Below are positions 1-9,453 of a stretch of 64,000 nucleotides of DNA, one piece after another. A program made the translations under genes and the position numbers. The notes beneath the pieces are model-generated. The model searched no databases. It saw only the letters and a program-made list of their open reading frames with translations, and was not told the origin of the DNA. The stretch comes from Tenebrionibacter intestinalis (GTDB lineage Bacteria > Pseudomonadota > Gammaproteobacteria > Enterobacterales > Enterobacteriaceae): assembly GCF_016632365.1 (NCBI RefSeq), contig NZ_JAEPBH010000006.1, positions 41,772 through 105,771 of the forward strand, read 5' to 3'. Positions within the stretch are counted from its first letter, which is position 1. Each line of letters starts with the position of its first letter.

Positions 1-2
1 CG

Positions 3-716
3 CTGCTCCAGCCGGGTAAAGCGCCGCTGCATCTGCCGACGCAGGCGCAGGAGGTTTATGATGTCACCGGCGCAGGCGACACCGTGATTGGCGTCCTGGC
101 GGCAACGCTGGCGGCCGGTAATTCACTGGAAGAAGCCTGCTATTTTGCGAACGCTGCGGCGGGCGTGGTGGTAGGCAAACTGGGCACCTCCACGGTTTCG
201 CCCGTTGAGCTGGAAAACGCAGTGCGCGGGCGTGCCGATACCGGCTTTGGCGTGATGAGCGAATCGGCGCTAAAAAACGCGGTTGCCGCTGCCCGCAAGC
301 GCGGTGAAAAAGTGGTCATGACCAACGGCGTGTTTGATATTCTGCACGCAGGCCACGTCTCCTATCTTGCCAACGCCCGCAGGCTGGGCGACCGTTTGAT
401 TGTGGCGGTCAATAGCGATGCCTCCACCCGCAGGCTTAAAGGAGAGACCCGCCCGGTTAACCCGCAGGAGCAGCGCATGATTGTGTTGGGGGCGCTGGAA
501 GCTGTGGATTGGGTGGTATCGTTTGACGAAGATACCCCCCAGCGCCTGATTGGCGAAATCCTGCCGGACCTGCTGGTAAAAGGCGGTGACTACAAACCGG
601 AAGATATTGCGGGCAGTAAAGAGGTGTGGGCCAACGGCGGCGAAGTGAGGGTTCTTAATTTTGAGGACGGTTGTTCAACAACCAATATCATCAATAAAAT
701 CCTCAAAGACAGCTAG
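3..716 (+). CDS. hldE: HldE bifunctional heptose kinase/adenylyltransferase, C-terminal part
   Basis: This is the last 237 residues of the cytosolic enzyme that phosphorylates heptose 7-phosphate and then adenylylates heptose 1-phosphate to make ADP-heptose for the LPS inner core. The reading frame is open from the left edge, so the true start lies outside the window; the family is about 477 residues long. The first visible residues contain DVTGAGDT, the PfkB/ribokinase signature with the catalytic Asp. The second domain carries [12 protein letters not shown], the nucleotidyltransferase motif that binds the nucleotide. Both catalytic halves are therefore represented, and the C-terminal domain looks complete. 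The product identity is secure. Confidence 0.97.
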   Translation: MLQPGKAPLHLPTQAQEVYDVTGAGDTVIGVLAATLAAGNSLEEACYFANAAAGVVVGKLGTSTVSPVELENAVRGRADTGFGVMSESALKNAVAAARKRGEKVVMTNGVFDILHAGHVSYLANARRLGDRLIVAVNSDASTRRLKGETRPVNPQEQRMIVLGALEAVDWVVSFDEDTPQRLIGEILPDLLVKGGDYKPEDIAGSKEVWANGGEVRVLNFEDGCSTTNIINKILKDS

Positions 717-761
717 CCTGCGTTTTTCGATACAAGCGCAAGTGAAAACGCCCCCAAGGAG

Positions 762-800
762 CGCCCCTGCGTTGAAAAAACCGCACGCGGGGCGTTATTT
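762..800 (+). terminator. Probable terminator after hldE
   Basis: CGCCCCTGCG pairs with CGCA and GGGGCG further right, leaving a small CGC bulge. The stem is followed by TTATTT. It lies in the gap between the convergent hldE and ubiK genes. The T tract is imperfect, so the call is tentative. Confidence 0.4.
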
Positions 801-819
801 AGCGAGGGGGGCTTTGTCG

Positions 820-1128
820 TCAGGAGCCCACGTTGTCGCTTTTGGCCGGAGGCGGGATTTCATCCGCCGGGGCCGGCGCGCCAGGCGCGGGGCGGTTTTC
901 CAGCTCGGCAAGCCGCTGTTCCAGCGCGTTGAGTTTTTCCCGCGTGCGCAGCAGAACCTGAGTCTGGATATCAAACTCTTCGCGGCTAACCAGATCGAGG
1001 CGCCCTAACTGCGCCTGCAAAATCTGACGCGTCTTTTTCTCCACGTCTTCCCCGAATTCGCGTAGCCCTTTTGGCATCGATTCATGGATCTGACGGGCAA
1101 TCTGTTCAATTTTCTTCGGGTCAATCAT
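820..1128 (-). CDS. ubiK: UbiK ubiquinone biosynthesis accessory factor
   Basis: This small cytosolic protein (102 aa; E. coli YqiC/UbiK is about 96) works with UbiJ in the soluble Ubi complex for aerobic ubiquinone synthesis. The N-terminus [16 protein letters not shown] is the family's amphipathic, membrane-interacting helix. The second half, about residues 50-80, is an Arg/Glu/Leu-rich coiled coil used for trimer formation. The tail is rich in Pro and Ala ([11 protein letters not shown]) and varies between species. The gene is convergent with hldE and divergent from ribB, as in other enterobacteria. Confidence 0.93.
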   Translation of the reverse strand: MIDPKKIEQIARQIHESMPKGLREFGEDVEKKTRQILQAQLGRLDLVSREEFDIQTQVLLRTREKLNALEQRLAELENRPAPGAPAPADEIPPPAKSDNVGS

Positions 1129-1316
1129 GATGGTTCCCTGTGATCGGACGATGATTTTTCAATTGTAATCGCTGATGTGCAGGGGATAAACCAAAAAACC
1201 GCATTCCCCGTTGATGAGTACAATATGCCGTTTTCAGCGCCGCCGGCAGCGGGCGGGCTTATGCGCGAAACAGCGTTGCCGGAAAAAGTAAATGGCGTTA
1301 TAGTGATGACGCTTAT

Positions 1317-1463
1317 TCTCAGGGCGGGGCGTAATTCCCCACCGGCGGTAAATCAGCACAGGCTGAAAGCCCGCGAGCGCTCCGGTAGTTGATGCCGGAG
1401 GACAGCAGATCCGGTGAGATTCCGGGGCCGACGGTTATAGTCCGGATGGGAGAGGATAACGAG
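1317..1463 (+). ncRNA. FMN riboswitch (RFN element) of ribB
   Basis: The leader upstream of ribB holds the conserved RFN blocks in order: AGGGCGGGGCGTAATTCCCC, then CCGGCGGTAAATC, AGCCCGCGAGCG, GATTCCGGGGCCGACGG and, at the end, CGGATGGGAGAGGATAAC. These form the multi-branched aptamer that binds flavin mononucleotide. In E. coli the same leader (also catalogued as SroG) lowers ribB expression when FMN is plentiful. About 110 nt of expression platform lie between the aptamer and the ribB start codon. I did not fold the competing structures. Confidence 0.95.
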
Positions 1464-1571
1464 TCATGTCGGGCGCTTGCGTCCCGCACGTTATTGTTAT
1501 AGCCGTTTACGGCATCCCCCTAAGACCGCCCTGATTCTGGTAATCCATAATTGTTACGAGGTTAACTTACC

Positions 1572-2225
1572 ATGAATCAGACGCTACTTTCTGCATTTGG
1601 CACTTCTTCTGAACGCGTTGAACATGCTCTGGCCGCGCTGCGCGCGGGCCGTGGCGTGATGGTGCTTGACGATGAAGATCGTGAAAACGAAGGCGATATG
1701 ATTTTCGCCGCCGAAAACATGACCGTTGAGCAAATGGCGCTGACTATCCGACACGGTAGCGGCATTGTTTGCCTGTGCATCACCGAAGAAAGACGCAAAC
1801 AGCTCGATTTGCCAATGATGGTAGACAACAATACCAGCGCCTACGGTACCGGTTTTACGGTAACGATTGAGGCGGCAAAAGGCGTAACGACAGGCGTTTC
1901 TGCCGCCGATCGCCTGACGACCGTGCGTGCAGCGATTGCCGACGGCGCGCTGCCGATCGATCTGAATCGTCCAGGCCACGTTTTCCCGCTACGCGCCCGT
2001 GAAGGCGGGGTATTAACCCGCGGCGGCCATACGGAGGCAACCATTGATTTGGTCACGCTGGCAGGGTTTAAACCGGCCGGCGTGCTGTGCGAATTAACCA
2101 ACGACGATGGTACAATGGCGCGTGCGCCGGAATGTATCGCGTTTGCGCGCGAGCACGGCATGGCGGTTGTCACTATTGAAGATCTGGTGGCGTATCGCCA
2201 GACGCACGAGCGCAAGGCCAGCTAA
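1572..2225 (+). CDS. ribB: RibB 3,4-dihydroxy-2-butanone 4-phosphate synthase
   Basis: RibB converts ribulose 5-phosphate to 3,4-dihydroxy-2-butanone 4-phosphate plus formate, the four-carbon branch of riboflavin synthesis, in the cytosol. The 217-aa protein has the standard enterobacterial single-domain length and no GTP cyclohydrolase fusion. The acidic active-site loop [10 protein letters not shown] places Arg37, Glu38, Glu40 and Asp42 at the metal and substrate site. [10 protein letters not shown] follows near residue 60. The ATG start matches the E. coli protein (MNQTLLSxFG) and lies downstream of the FMN riboswitch, which is the expected control. Confidence 0.97.
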   Translation: MNQTLLSAFGTSSERVEHALAALRAGRGVMVLDDEDRENEGDMIFAAENMTVEQMALTIRHGSGIVCLCITEERRKQLDLPMMVDNNTSAYGTGFTVTIEAAKGVTTGVSAADRLTTVRAAIADGALPIDLNRPGHVFPLRAREGGVLTRGGHTEATIDLVTLAGFKPAGVLCELTNDDGTMARAPECIAFAREHGMAVVTIEDLVAYRQTHERKAS

Positions 2226-2351
2226 GCATGAACAGGGGCGGAGCGTTTTTCCGGTAACGAAAAACCGGTATCGCCGCAATGCCTTTCGGTTCATATTCAA
2301 AGGATGTTCCGTTTACTTTGCGTTAAGCGGAAAAAACGGGGCTTTCAGTAT

Positions 2352-2421
2352 CGTTAAACGGGTAAGGCGCGCCTGCCTTCCCGTCTTGCGGTTTTGCCGG
2401 CAAACCGCCGTCCTCTTAACG
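2352..2421. other. Structured cruciform-like element between ribB and zupT
   Basis: The 428 bp between convergent ribB and zupT hold no convincing gene. Within them CGTTAA (2352-2357) and TTAACG (2416-2421) can pair and enclose two hairpins. The first has arms ACGGGTAAGGC and GCCTTCCCGT. The second has arms GCGGTTTTGCC and GGCAAACCGC. Each stem contains one bulged T. The result resembles a three-way junction. It could be a shared terminator or a REP-like element, but it has no T tract, and I do not recognise it. Confidence 0.5.
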
Positions 2422-2653
2422 ATGCGCTCACCGTCCGGGCTGCGCCTGGCCCATCGTCTTCTTATGTGTTTCCGGCCTGCCTGCGGGTTGTCGCTTTTAA
2501 CCGCCTCTGGTGCTGATTTAACGGGTATGCGCTTTCTGGCTGTAAGTCATTGCGGTTTAACGGCCCTGGCGTTATTTTTGAGCATAAATTTATCTTACAG
2601 TTCATAAAACGCCTGCGTGACCGGCGCTACGTTTTCACCCTGCCAGGAAAAAA

Positions 2654-3421
2654 TTAGCCGATACCGCTGCTTTGCAGAAGCGTCAGGCTCAGGCCCATCG
2701 CCGCCATGCCGCACAGTACGCCGTAGCTTGGATTGCTGTTCGGGTCGATCTCTTTTGCCAGCGGCATCAGCTCGTCCACCGACAGTGCGACCATAATGCC
2801 CGCCACGGCCGCCATTACGGCAGCCATAACCACCGGCGACACCATGCTGCCGAGAATAAACCACGCGAGCAGTCCGCCGAGAATTTCCGCAAAACCGGAG
2901 ATGCCCGCCCAGAAAACGGCTTTACGCCTGGAGTGGGTTGCGGCGTAAAGCGGGCCGGCTACCGCCAGCCCTTCGGGAATATTGTGTAGCGCCACGGCAA
3001 GCGCAATCCCGATCCCTAAATCTATATCGCTGCTGGCGGTAACGAATGTGGCGATCCCCTCGGGAAAATTGTGAAGACTGATGCCGAGCGTAAGTAATAT
3101 CGCCGTGCGGCGCAGATTGCGCGTTTTAATGGTGCCGTCAGTAAGGTCCTGCGGATGGGCGTGGGGCAGGAGGCGATCGAGAGCAAAATAGCCCAGTAAA
3201 CCGAGCATGAACATGCCGTACCCTAATACCGGCGATATTCCCGGCGTATGGAGAGCGGCGGGCAGCATTTCCATTAAAGAAATTAACAGCATAATGCCTG
3301 CGGCGAAACCGAGCGAAAATGCCAGCATGCGGTTGGTGGGCCGCTGGCCAAGCACGCCAAGGAAAGCGCCGATAAACGTGGCGCTGCCTGCTACCAGGGT
3401 CAGGAGCAGAGGTACTGACAT
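2654..3421 (-). CDS. zupT: ZupT zinc/divalent metal uptake transporter
   Basis: This inner-membrane ZIP-family permease imports zinc and, less well, other divalent metals including iron. It has about eight membrane segments. The metal-site motifs HNFPEGIA and HNIPEGLA are the paired TM4/TM5 signatures. A short His-containing loop (PHAHPQD) precedes them. I chose the start at MSVPLLLTL, giving 255 aa against 257 in E. coli, because a GGAG sits about 9 nt upstream of this ATG; the in-frame ATG four codons earlier has no such site. A Fur-like operator overlaps that upstream ATG. Confidence 0.96.
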   Translation of the reverse strand: MSVPLLLTLVAGSATFIGAFLGVLGQRPTNRMLAFSLGFAAGIMLLISLMEMLPAALHTPGISPVLGYGMFMLGLLGYFALDRLLPHAHPQDLTDGTIKTRNLRRTAILLTLGISLHNFPEGIATFVTASSDIDLGIGIALAVALHNIPEGLAVAGPLYAATHSRRKAVFWAGISGFAEILGGLLAWFILGSMVSPVVMAAVMAAVAGIMVALSVDELMPLAKEIDPNSNPSYGVLCGMAAMGLSLTLLQSSGIG

Positions 3422-3431
3422 CGGTGACTCC

Positions 3432-3450
3432 ATAAATGATAATTATTCTC
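3432..3450. promoter_or_regulatory. Fur-box-like operator upstream of zupT
   Basis: The 19-mer ATAAATGATAATTATTCTC matches 14 of 19 positions of the classical Fur consensus GATAATGATAATCATTATC, including the unbroken central TGATAAT. It lies between the zupT Shine-Dalgarno and the upstream promoter region, a typical repressor position. This would put metal uptake by ZupT under iron control in this strain. The site is an inference from the match alone. Confidence 0.6.
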
Positions 3451-3613
3451 ATTAATATAAGTAGGCACACGAAAAAAAGCGATATGCGACGTGAGGTTTT
3501 ACACAATGATTACAATTAAATTTTCCGGCTCTCTCCATAAACAGGATTTGCCTGCGTCCGTCGGGAAAAAGCGTTAAGGAAGTAATGATGTTTGATAAGC
3601 CAGGCTAACCGTT

Positions 3614-3852
3614 ATGAACGCCCGCCTTTTACCCGCGTTAATTCTGGGCCATGAAAACCCAATCAATGAACCAATATACCCGCACGTGGCGGCGTTTGGG
3701 AGAGGCGTTGGCGCGCCCGGAAGGCAATACGCAATGACTGCACGCGCAGCGCTGGTCCGTCTGCGTGATAAGGGAGAGGCTGCTAACGGCCAGCGGCGGC
3801 CCCCCCGCTTAAACTTACGCGGCCAGCATTACGCGTTATTGTCGCCCTTGCC
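3614..3852 (+). pseudogene. ygiD: Decayed ygiD (4,5-DOPA-extradiol dioxygenase-like) remnant
   Basis: The frame starting at the ATG reads PALILGHENPIN, matching the E. coli YgiD N-terminus (PALFLGHGSPMN). After a frame change, the overlapping frame reads QYTRTWRRLGEALARPEG, matching YTRSWQKLGMTLPRPQA of YgiD. A stop follows, and later sequence only faintly resembles the expected continuation. The remaining roughly 200 residues, including most metal ligands, are gone. Position and orientation fit: E. coli has ygiD divergent from zupT and next to ygiC. This is a relic of a zinc-dependent dioxygenase, not a working gene. Confidence 0.72.
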
Positions 3853-3865
3853 GGCTCCCCCCTGG

Positions 3866-5026
3866 TTATTCAACAAAGATGTGGGGATAGAAACGGGACA
3901 GATCCTGAGTGATCAATTCGCGATCTTCACGCAGGCCGATACCGGCTGGCCGATCGTTGATAAGCCAACTGCCAATCAGCGTATAGCTGTCGCCAAATTT
4001 CGGCAGGGGGTGAAATTGCTGAATAATAGCGCCTTCTTCGCCGTAAGGGCCATCTACCCGCGCAATTTCCTGCCCGTCTTTAACAATATGGATATTTGCC
4101 CCCTCGCGGGAGAAAAGGGGTTTTACCACATAGCTGTCCAGCGTTGGGTGCGCTTCGTCGGCAAACCAGGCCGGTAGCAGGTTGGGGTGATCGGGGAACA
4201 TCTCCCACAGCATGGGCAGCAGCGCCTTATTTGACAGAATGCTTTTCCAGGCCGGTTCCAGCCAGCGAATGCCGGCGTCTTCGAGCTTAGTGGAGAACAT
4301 TTCACGCAGCATAAACTCCCACGGGTAGAGTTTGAACAGGTTGCTGATAACCTGATCCTGCATATCGGTGAACTGCCCCTTTTCTCCCAGACCAATATCT
4401 TCGATAAACAAAAACTCGGTGGCGACGCCCGCTTCGGCGGCGCAGTCCTGCAAATACTGAACGGTACCGCGATCTTCAACGGTATCGCGGCAGCAGGCAA
4501 AGTGCAGCAGGCCAAAGCCGTGCTTCTCCCGCAGCTCAGCGAAGCGCGCTATCACTTGCTCCTGAATGCTGTTGAACTGATCGCAGCCCACGGGCAACTG
4601 GCCGGCGTTAAGCCTATCTTCCAGCCATATCCACTGGAAGAAGGCCGCTTCATACAGTGAGGTGGGCGTATCGGCGTTGTTTTCGAGGAGCTTAGGTTCG
4701 CCTGTGCCGTCCCACGCCAGATCCAGACGCGAATAAAGCGACGGCTGGCGCGTGCGCCAGGAGTGACGCACGAATTCGCGGGTGTGTACAGGAATGCGAA
4801 AACGATCCATCAGCGTATCGCTTTCAACGACTTTTTCCACCACCTGAAGACACATCTGATGCAGCCCGGCGGTAACCTCCTCAAGCTTTTCAACCTGCGT
4901 CAGGGTGAGCTTGTAATAGGCGTCTTCACACCAGTACGGCTCGCCGTACAGGGTATGAAAATTGAATCCATATTCTGCCGCCTTTTCACGCCAGTCGGGG
5001 CGCTCAGGAATGGCGATTCTTTCCAT
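3866..5026 (-). CDS. ygiC: YgiC glutathionylspermidine synthase-like ATP-grasp protein
   Basis: The 386-aa cytosolic protein matches the C-terminal synthetase domain of glutathionylspermidine synthase and has the length of E. coli YgiC. It has ATP-grasp features: [11 protein letters not shown] around residue 115, the stretch [11 protein letters not shown], and a C-terminal [17 protein letters not shown] segment. It lacks the amidase domain of Gsp. E. coli YgiC is reported not to make glutathionylspermidine, so the real substrate is unknown; a peptide-ligase role is an inference from the fold. It lies 3 nt after ygiB on the same strand, so the two are very likely co-transcribed. Confidence 0.92.
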   Translation of the reverse strand: MERIAIPERPDWREKAAEYGFNFHTLYGEPYWCEDAYYKLTLTQVEKLEEVTAGLHQMCLQVVEKVVESDTLMDRFRIPVHTREFVRHSWRTRQPSLYSRLDLAWDGTGEPKLLENNADTPTSLYEAAFFQWIWLEDRLNAGQLPVGCDQFNSIQEQVIARFAELREKHGFGLLHFACCRDTVEDRGTVQYLQDCAAEAGVATEFLFIEDIGLGEKGQFTDMQDQVISNLFKLYPWEFMLREMFSTKLEDAGIRWLEPAWKSILSNKALLPMLWEMFPDHPNLLPAWFADEAHPTLDSYVVKPLFSREGANIHIVKDGQEIARVDGPYGEEGAIIQQFHPLPKFGDSYTLIGSWLINDRPAGIGLREDRELITQDLSRFYPHIFVE

Positions 5027-5029
5027 TCG

Positions 5030-5701
5030 TTAACCGCCCATTGTGTGAGAGCGGGTAGCGTTGCCGGCCGCGCTGCGCTGCATCGTGGCCTGCCTTGCGA
5101 CGGTTTCTCCGAAGCCGCCGCGCGTAATGGTGGTTGTGGTCGCCGGTTTCGGCGCCATAGCGGTTTTCGGCACCGTCATTGTGCGGCCAGGCTGAGCGGC
5201 GCCGTAACTTTTGCCGGCGGCGTCAGAATATTTACCATAGGCGGGGCTTGCCGGGTTTTTTGAACTGAACAGCGGCTGCTGGGCGTAACCGCCGCTCATC
5301 ATGCGGCCCATCATGTAACCGGCCATCAGCGGCATCCAGAAGCTGCCGCTGGATTGAGCCTGCGCCTGGTTTTCGCCGCCGGCCAGGCCCGCCTGCGCCG
5401 GGGCCTGCTGGCACTGGCCTTCGCCAAATTCCGCCACACAGTCTTCACGCGTGGCATATTTCGGCGCGGTGCGCTCGGCTTCTTTCTTTGCATTATTCCA
5501 TGCCGTAGTACACTCGGCGGCTTTGCCCGGATTGGCCTGCGAGCAGTCATCAGCATTCTGGTATAGCGATACTGTTTCATCGCTCTGTTCACAGCCGGAA
5601 AGCATAAATACGGCGGTAACCGCCAGTGCGACCGGCGTTAAATGGCGTGCGCCCCAGCTTTTGCGGAACGAAGCGTGATTGATTGTTTTTGTCCGTTTCA
5701 T
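5030..5701 (-). CDS. ygiB: YgiB, DUF1190 putative lipoprotein
   Basis: This 223-aa protein has the same length as E. coli YgiB. Its signal sequence contains a hydrophobic stretch ending in the lipobox LSGC, so it is probably lipidated at Cys37; Glu at +2 would direct it to the outer membrane. The mature part has two Cys-containing segments ([32 protein letters not shown]), then a Gln/Ala-rich linker, a Gly/Met-rich patch ([15 protein letters not shown]) and a Pro/Lys/Thr-rich tail. Its function is not established. It lies between tolC and ygiC in one co-directional run, as in E. coli. Confidence 0.92.
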   Translation of the reverse strand: MKRTKTINHASFRKSWGARHLTPVALAVTAVFMLSGCEQSDETVSLYQNADDCSQANPGKAAECTTAWNNAKKEAERTAPKYATREDCVAEFGEGQCQQAPAQAGLAGGENQAQAQSSGSFWMPLMAGYMMGRMMSGGYAQQPLFSSKNPASPAYGKYSDAAGKSYGAAQPGRTMTVPKTAMAPKPATTTTITRGGFGETVARQATMQRSAAGNATRSHTMGG

Positions 5702-5848
5702 TCTGTCTTCCTGAAATCCCGGAGGTAATGCCTGATAGTGATGCTAAGAATAGGGGATGAATGGTTGAATTTAAAGCGAAACGATAGAACGGGAAGGCGA
5801 TCTTTACGTTGTCTTACGCAGGAGGCGCGGCGCGCCTCCTGGTAAATA

Positions 5849-7333
5849 TTACTGGCGGAACGGGTTGCCGCCAGCGCTGGCAGGCGCGATCGCCGTCTGG
5901 TCGCTGGCCGTTGGCGCCGGGCCGTCAGGCACATAGACATTCGATACGCTGTATCCGTTAACCGCGGCGTTCTGCTGTGGGTTTTCTGGCGCGACTGCGC
6001 TCGCGGAGGTAGAAACCGGCTTGCCAAGCGAGGCGTTTAGCTGCGCCAGATCCTGTTCATTCAGCGTGCCGATGGCATACTTAATGTTTAACTGATTAAT
6101 CAGGTAGTTGTAGCGTGCGTTGGAAAGTTGCTGGCGGGCGTTGTACAGCGCCGATGTCGCGTCCAGCACATCGACAATGGTGCGGGTGCCGACCGAGTAA
6201 CCGGCTTCCATGGCGTCCAGTGAACTTTGATAAGAGACAACGGATTGCTCGTAAGCTTTGATGTTGCTCAGCGAGGCATTGACGTTGTTCCAGGAAGAAC
6301 GCACGGTTTGCACCATGCTGCGGTGCGCGCTCTCAAGCTGTTCGCTCGCGCCCACGTATGCGTACTGCGCCTGCTTAACTTTAGAATTTACTGCGCCGCC
6401 GCTGTAAATGGGCAACGACAGGTTCAGGCCAATGGTGTTTTGGCCTGTATGCGAGTTGCCCGCCATTGCCTGCTCTCTGTTGGTGTAGTCGCGATCGGAG
6501 ATACCGGTGGAGGCGTTAAGGCCAAGCGTCGGGAGGTGCCCTGTTTCTGCATAGCGAATCTGTTCGCGCGCCAGGTCCTGGCTCAGGCGCGCCTGTAACA
6601 GCGCCAGGTTACGCTTCTCGCCTTCCTTGAGCAGCGCATTCACCTGCTCGGGTTTGCCTGGCTTAAAGTTGTTGATGTTCAGCGAGGCCAGTTGCGGATA
6701 GAACATGCCGCTGACCTGACGCAGTTCTTCAAGGGCATTATCCAGATCGTTACGGGCGGAGACTTCGTTAGCCAGCACGCTGTCATAAGACGCGCGGGCG
6801 TTTTGTATGTCGGTAATGGCGACCAGACCTACGTTAAAGCGCTGGGTTGTCTGATCCAGTTGGCGATAGATTGCCTGCTTTTGAGCTTCAATATAGGAAA
6901 GGCTGTCAATCGCGCTCAACACTTTGAAGTAGGCCGTCGCTGTGTTCAGTATCAGCGTTTGCTGATCGGCCTGGTAAGTGACATCCTGCACGCCTGCGGT
7001 TTTTTCCTGCAGAGTAAGCGCGCGCCACTTTGACATATCAAAAATTGTCTGGGTCAGGGCGAGCGAAGCGCTGGTGCTGTTGTAATCAATGCCGTTGGCA
7101 TCACGGTATCCGCTATTGTAGCTGTAATCTGCCGCCAGCCCTAACTGCGGCAGCAGGGGGCTGCGGGCTTCGTTAATTTTTTCAAATGCGACATCGCGGT
7201 CAGCGGCCGATTTACGTAAATCCGGGTTGCTCTGACGCGCCTGTTGATAAACCTGCAGCAGGTTTTCAGCCTGGCTCATGGCGCTGAACCCAGAGAGACT
7301 CAGGCCGATTAAAACTGGGAGCAGTTTCTTCAT
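5849..7333 (-). CDS. tolC: TolC outer membrane efflux/secretion channel
   Basis: TolC is the trimeric outer-membrane exit duct shared by RND, MFS and type I export systems. The 494-aa precursor begins with a cleavable Sec signal (MKKLLPVLIGLSLSGF, cleavage near SQAEN). The mature protein shows the internally duplicated outer-membrane-efflux repeats, for example NPDLRKSAADRDVAFEKINEARSP early and the NLSLPIYSGGAVNSKVKQA strand later. The Gln/Ala/Pro-rich tail is typical of enterobacterial TolC. It starts a tolC-ygiB-ygiC run and is divergent from nudF, and a Mar/Sox/Rob site lies upstream. A separate TolC-like protein serves the adhesin system at the right end. Confidence 0.98.
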   Translation of the reverse strand: MKKLLPVLIGLSLSGFSAMSQAENLLQVYQQARQSNPDLRKSAADRDVAFEKINEARSPLLPQLGLAADYSYNSGYRDANGIDYNSTSASLALTQTIFDMSKWRALTLQEKTAGVQDVTYQADQQTLILNTATAYFKVLSAIDSLSYIEAQKQAIYRQLDQTTQRFNVGLVAITDIQNARASYDSVLANEVSARNDLDNALEELRQVSGMFYPQLASLNINNFKPGKPEQVNALLKEGEKRNLALLQARLSQDLAREQIRYAETGHLPTLGLNASTGISDRDYTNREQAMAGNSHTGQNTIGLNLSLPIYSGGAVNSKVKQAQYAYVGASEQLESAHRSMVQTVRSSWNNVNASLSNIKAYEQSVVSYQSSLDAMEAGYSVGTRTIVDVLDATSALYNARQQLSNARYNYLINQLNIKYAIGTLNEQDLAQLNASLGKPVSTSASAVAPENPQQNAAVNGYSVSNVYVPDGPAPTASDQTAIAPASAGGNPFRQ

Positions 7334-7425
7334 TTGCTTTCCTTGTTGTGAAGCTTAATTTTATTTAGCGCCGATACTTAATCGAAAAATGATCGCTAAT
7401 TTTAGCAGAGTTGGCCCGGCGTCAG

Positions 7426-7444
7426 GCTTGGCGTAACGTGCCAT
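7426..7444 (-). promoter_or_regulatory. Marbox upstream of tolC
   Basis: On the minus strand the 19-mer ATGGCACGTTACGCCAAGC fits the MarA/SoxS/Rob consensus AYnGCACnnWnnRYYAAAY at all positions but one. It lies about 95 nt upstream of the tolC start in the tolC-nudF divergent region. E. coli tolC is known to be activated through a marbox, so the site suggests stress-induced efflux here as well. Confidence 0.75.
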
Positions 7445-7542
7445 CGCTGCACAATTTTTATTAATCTACCACACGGCTAATGAAACGATAGCCAAATGGC
7501 TTAAAATCCGTCATTCCAGGCGCACCAGGAGCGAACAACAGA

Positions 7543-8175
7543 ATGGATAAAATGAACGAACAGGGCGTTACTTTTACAAAAAATGATGTTGAAATTATTG
7601 CACGGGATACGCTTTATAGCGGCTTTTTTTCGCTGGTGCGTTACCGCTTTCGGCATCGTCTTTTTAACGGTGGAATGAGCGATGTCGTACAGCGCGAAAT
7701 TTTTGAGCGCGGCCATGCGGTCGTGCTGCTACCCTATGACCCGGCGCGTGACGAGGTCGTGCTGGTTGAGCAGATTCGGATTGCTGCTTTTGATACCAGC
7801 TCAAGCCCGTGGCTACTGGAGCTGGTGGCGGGCATGATAGAACCTGGCGAAACCCATGAGGAGGTTGCGCGACGCGAGGCGCAGGAAGAGGCCGGACTGA
7901 CGGTAAAACGCGTTCGCCCGATTATAAACTATCTGGCAAGCCCCGGCGGCACCAGTGAACGTCTAATCGTGATGGCGGGCGAGGTTGATGCGCGCAGCGC
8001 GCAGGGCATCCACGGTATTGCGGCAGAACACGAGGATATTCGCGTACGCGTGGTAAGCAGAAAACAGGCTTATCGCTGGGTAGAGGAGGGGATAATTGAT
8101 AATGCGGCCTCCGTTATTGCCCTGCAATGGCTACAGTTGCATTATGAAACGTTACGAAAAGAGTGGTATGTCTGA
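7543..8175 (+). CDS. nudF: NudF ADP-ribose pyrophosphatase
   Basis: This cytosolic Nudix hydrolase cleaves ADP-ribose (and ADP-glucose) to AMP and the sugar phosphate. The 210-aa length equals the E. coli protein. The Nudix box runs from [20 protein letters not shown] to AGL, with the REAQEE metal-binding core. ASPGGTSER further on is typical of the ADP-ribose branch. An AGGAG about 10 nt before the ATG supports the start; an in-frame ATG three codons later is possible. It is first of a tight run with yqiB, cpdA, yqiA and parE, and its stop codon overlaps the yqiB start. Confidence 0.96.
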   Translation: MDKMNEQGVTFTKNDVEIIARDTLYSGFFSLVRYRFRHRLFNGGMSDVVQREIFERGHAVVLLPYDPARDEVVLVEQIRIAAFDTSSSPWLLELVAGMIEPGETHEEVARREAQEEAGLTVKRVRPIINYLASPGGTSERLIVMAGEVDARSAQGIHGIAAEHEDIRVRVVSRKQAYRWVEEGIIDNAASVIALQWLQLHYETLRKEWYV

Positions 8176-8600
8176 TGTTAAAGCGCTATACGCCTGATTT
8201 TCCGGAAATGATGCGTCTGTGCGAAACCAATTTCGCGCAGTTGCGTCGCCTGCTGCCGCGCGATAATGAACCCGGCGCGGCGATTAGCTATCAGGTTAAC
8301 GGCGCACGGTATTGCCTGACGGTGCGGGAATCGACCCGTTACACCACGCTTGTGGAAATTAAACAGACCTGGCCGCGCATCGCTTACTGGAGCCTGCCGT
8401 CAATGACTGTACGGCTTTACCACGATGCAATGGTGGCGGAAGTGTGTTCGAGTCAGCAGATCTCTCGTTTTAAAGCGCGTTATGATTATCCGAATAAAAA
8501 GTTGCATCAACGCGACGAAAAGCATCAAATTAACCAGTTTCTTGCTGATTGGTTGCGCTACTGTTTAGCGCATGGAGCGATGGCGGTTCCGGTTTGTTAG
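8175..8600 (+). CDS. yqiB: YqiB, DUF1249 protein of unknown function
   Basis: This 141-aa cytosolic protein is nearly identical to E. coli YqiB over [20 protein letters not shown] and [15 protein letters not shown]. No catalytic motif is evident, and I know of no established function. The start is taken at the ATG overlapping the nudF stop (TGATG), which implies translational coupling. An upstream in-frame GTG would add four residues not present in the family. Its fixed position between nudF and cpdA across enterobacteria is the main functional clue. Confidence 0.93.
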   Translation: MLKRYTPDFPEMMRLCETNFAQLRRLLPRDNEPGAAISYQVNGARYCLTVRESTRYTTLVEIKQTWPRIAYWSLPSMTVRLYHDAMVAEVCSSQQISRFKARYDYPNKKLHQRDEKHQINQFLADWLRYCLAHGAMAVPVC

Positions 8601-8625
8601 CGTCGTTGAAACCTAAGGACACCAT

Positions 8626-9453
8626 TTGGAAAGCCTGTTAAATCTCCCTGTGGCCGGTGGGGCCAGGGTGAGGATTTTACAAATTACTGATACCCACCTG
8701 TTCGCAGATAAGAATGGCACGCTGCTTGGCATCAATACCTGGGAAAGCTACCAGGCTGTGATGGCGGCCATTCGCGCGCAGCAGCGCCCCTGCGACTTGC
8801 TTGTAGCGACCGGCGATCTCGCTCAGGATCAAAGCGCTATGGCTTATCAGCACTTCGTTGAAGGCGTCGCGGATTTTCCCGCGCCTTGCGTTTGGCTGCC
8901 CGGCAATCATGATTTCCAACCGGTTATGTACAGCGCGTTTCAGGCGGCGGGCGTTTCTTCGGCAAGAGTGGTTTATGCTGGCGACGCCTGGCAAGTCGTT
9001 CTGCTCGACAGTCAGGTGTTTGGCGTCCCCCACGGCGAACTGAGCGAATACCAGCTTGAGTGGCTGGAAAAAACGCTGGCGCTGGCGCCGCAGCGTTATA
9101 CTTTACTGCTGCTTCATCACCATCCGTTACCCGCAGGCTGTAGCTGGCTCGATCAGCACAGTTTGCGTAATGCAGGCGAGTTTGACGCGCTGCTGCGCAA
9201 CTGGCCGCAGGTGACAACGCTGCTCTGCGGCCATATTCATCAGGAAATGGATGCGGACTGGAACGGTCGCCGCCTGCTGGCGACGCCCTCTACCTGTATT
9301 CAGTTTAAACCCCACTGCGCCAACTTCACCCTTGACACCATCGCTCCCGGGTGGCGCTGGCTGGAGCTTGGCGCCGATGGCTCACTGACCACCGAGGTCT
9401 GCCGCCTTGAAAGCGCGGCATTTTGCCCCGATACGGCTTCAGAAGGATACTGA
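8626..9453 (+). CDS. cpdA: CpdA 3',5'-cyclic-AMP phosphodiesterase
   Basis: This cytosolic metallophosphoesterase hydrolyses cAMP and so moderates CRP-dependent regulation. Its 275 aa equal the E. coli protein. All dinuclear metal-site blocks are visible: DTHLF near residue 22, [19 protein letters not shown] and GHIHQE. The start is a TTG codon (MESLLNLP), supported by homology to the MESLLTLP start and by AAGGA about 8 nt upstream; a weak start may keep expression low. The stop overlaps the yqiA start. Confidence 0.96.
   Translation: MESLLNLPVAGGARVRILQITDTHLFADKNGTLLGINTWESYQAVMAAIRAQQRPCDLLVATGDLAQDQSAMAYQHFVEGVADFPAPCVWLPGNHDFQPVMYSAFQAAGVSSARVVYAGDAWQVVLLDSQVFGVPHGELSEYQLEWLEKTLALAPQRYTLLLLHHHPLPAGCSWLDQHSLRNAGEFDALLRNWPQVTTLLCGHIHQEMDADWNGRRLLATPSTCIQFKPHCANFTLDTIAPGWRWLELGADGSLTTEVCRLESAAFCPDTASEGY

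Noticed and set aside
661..1008. A 115-codon plus-strand frame overlapping the end of hldE and ubiK
   Set aside because: It is antisense to ubiK and out of frame with hldE, with no homology.
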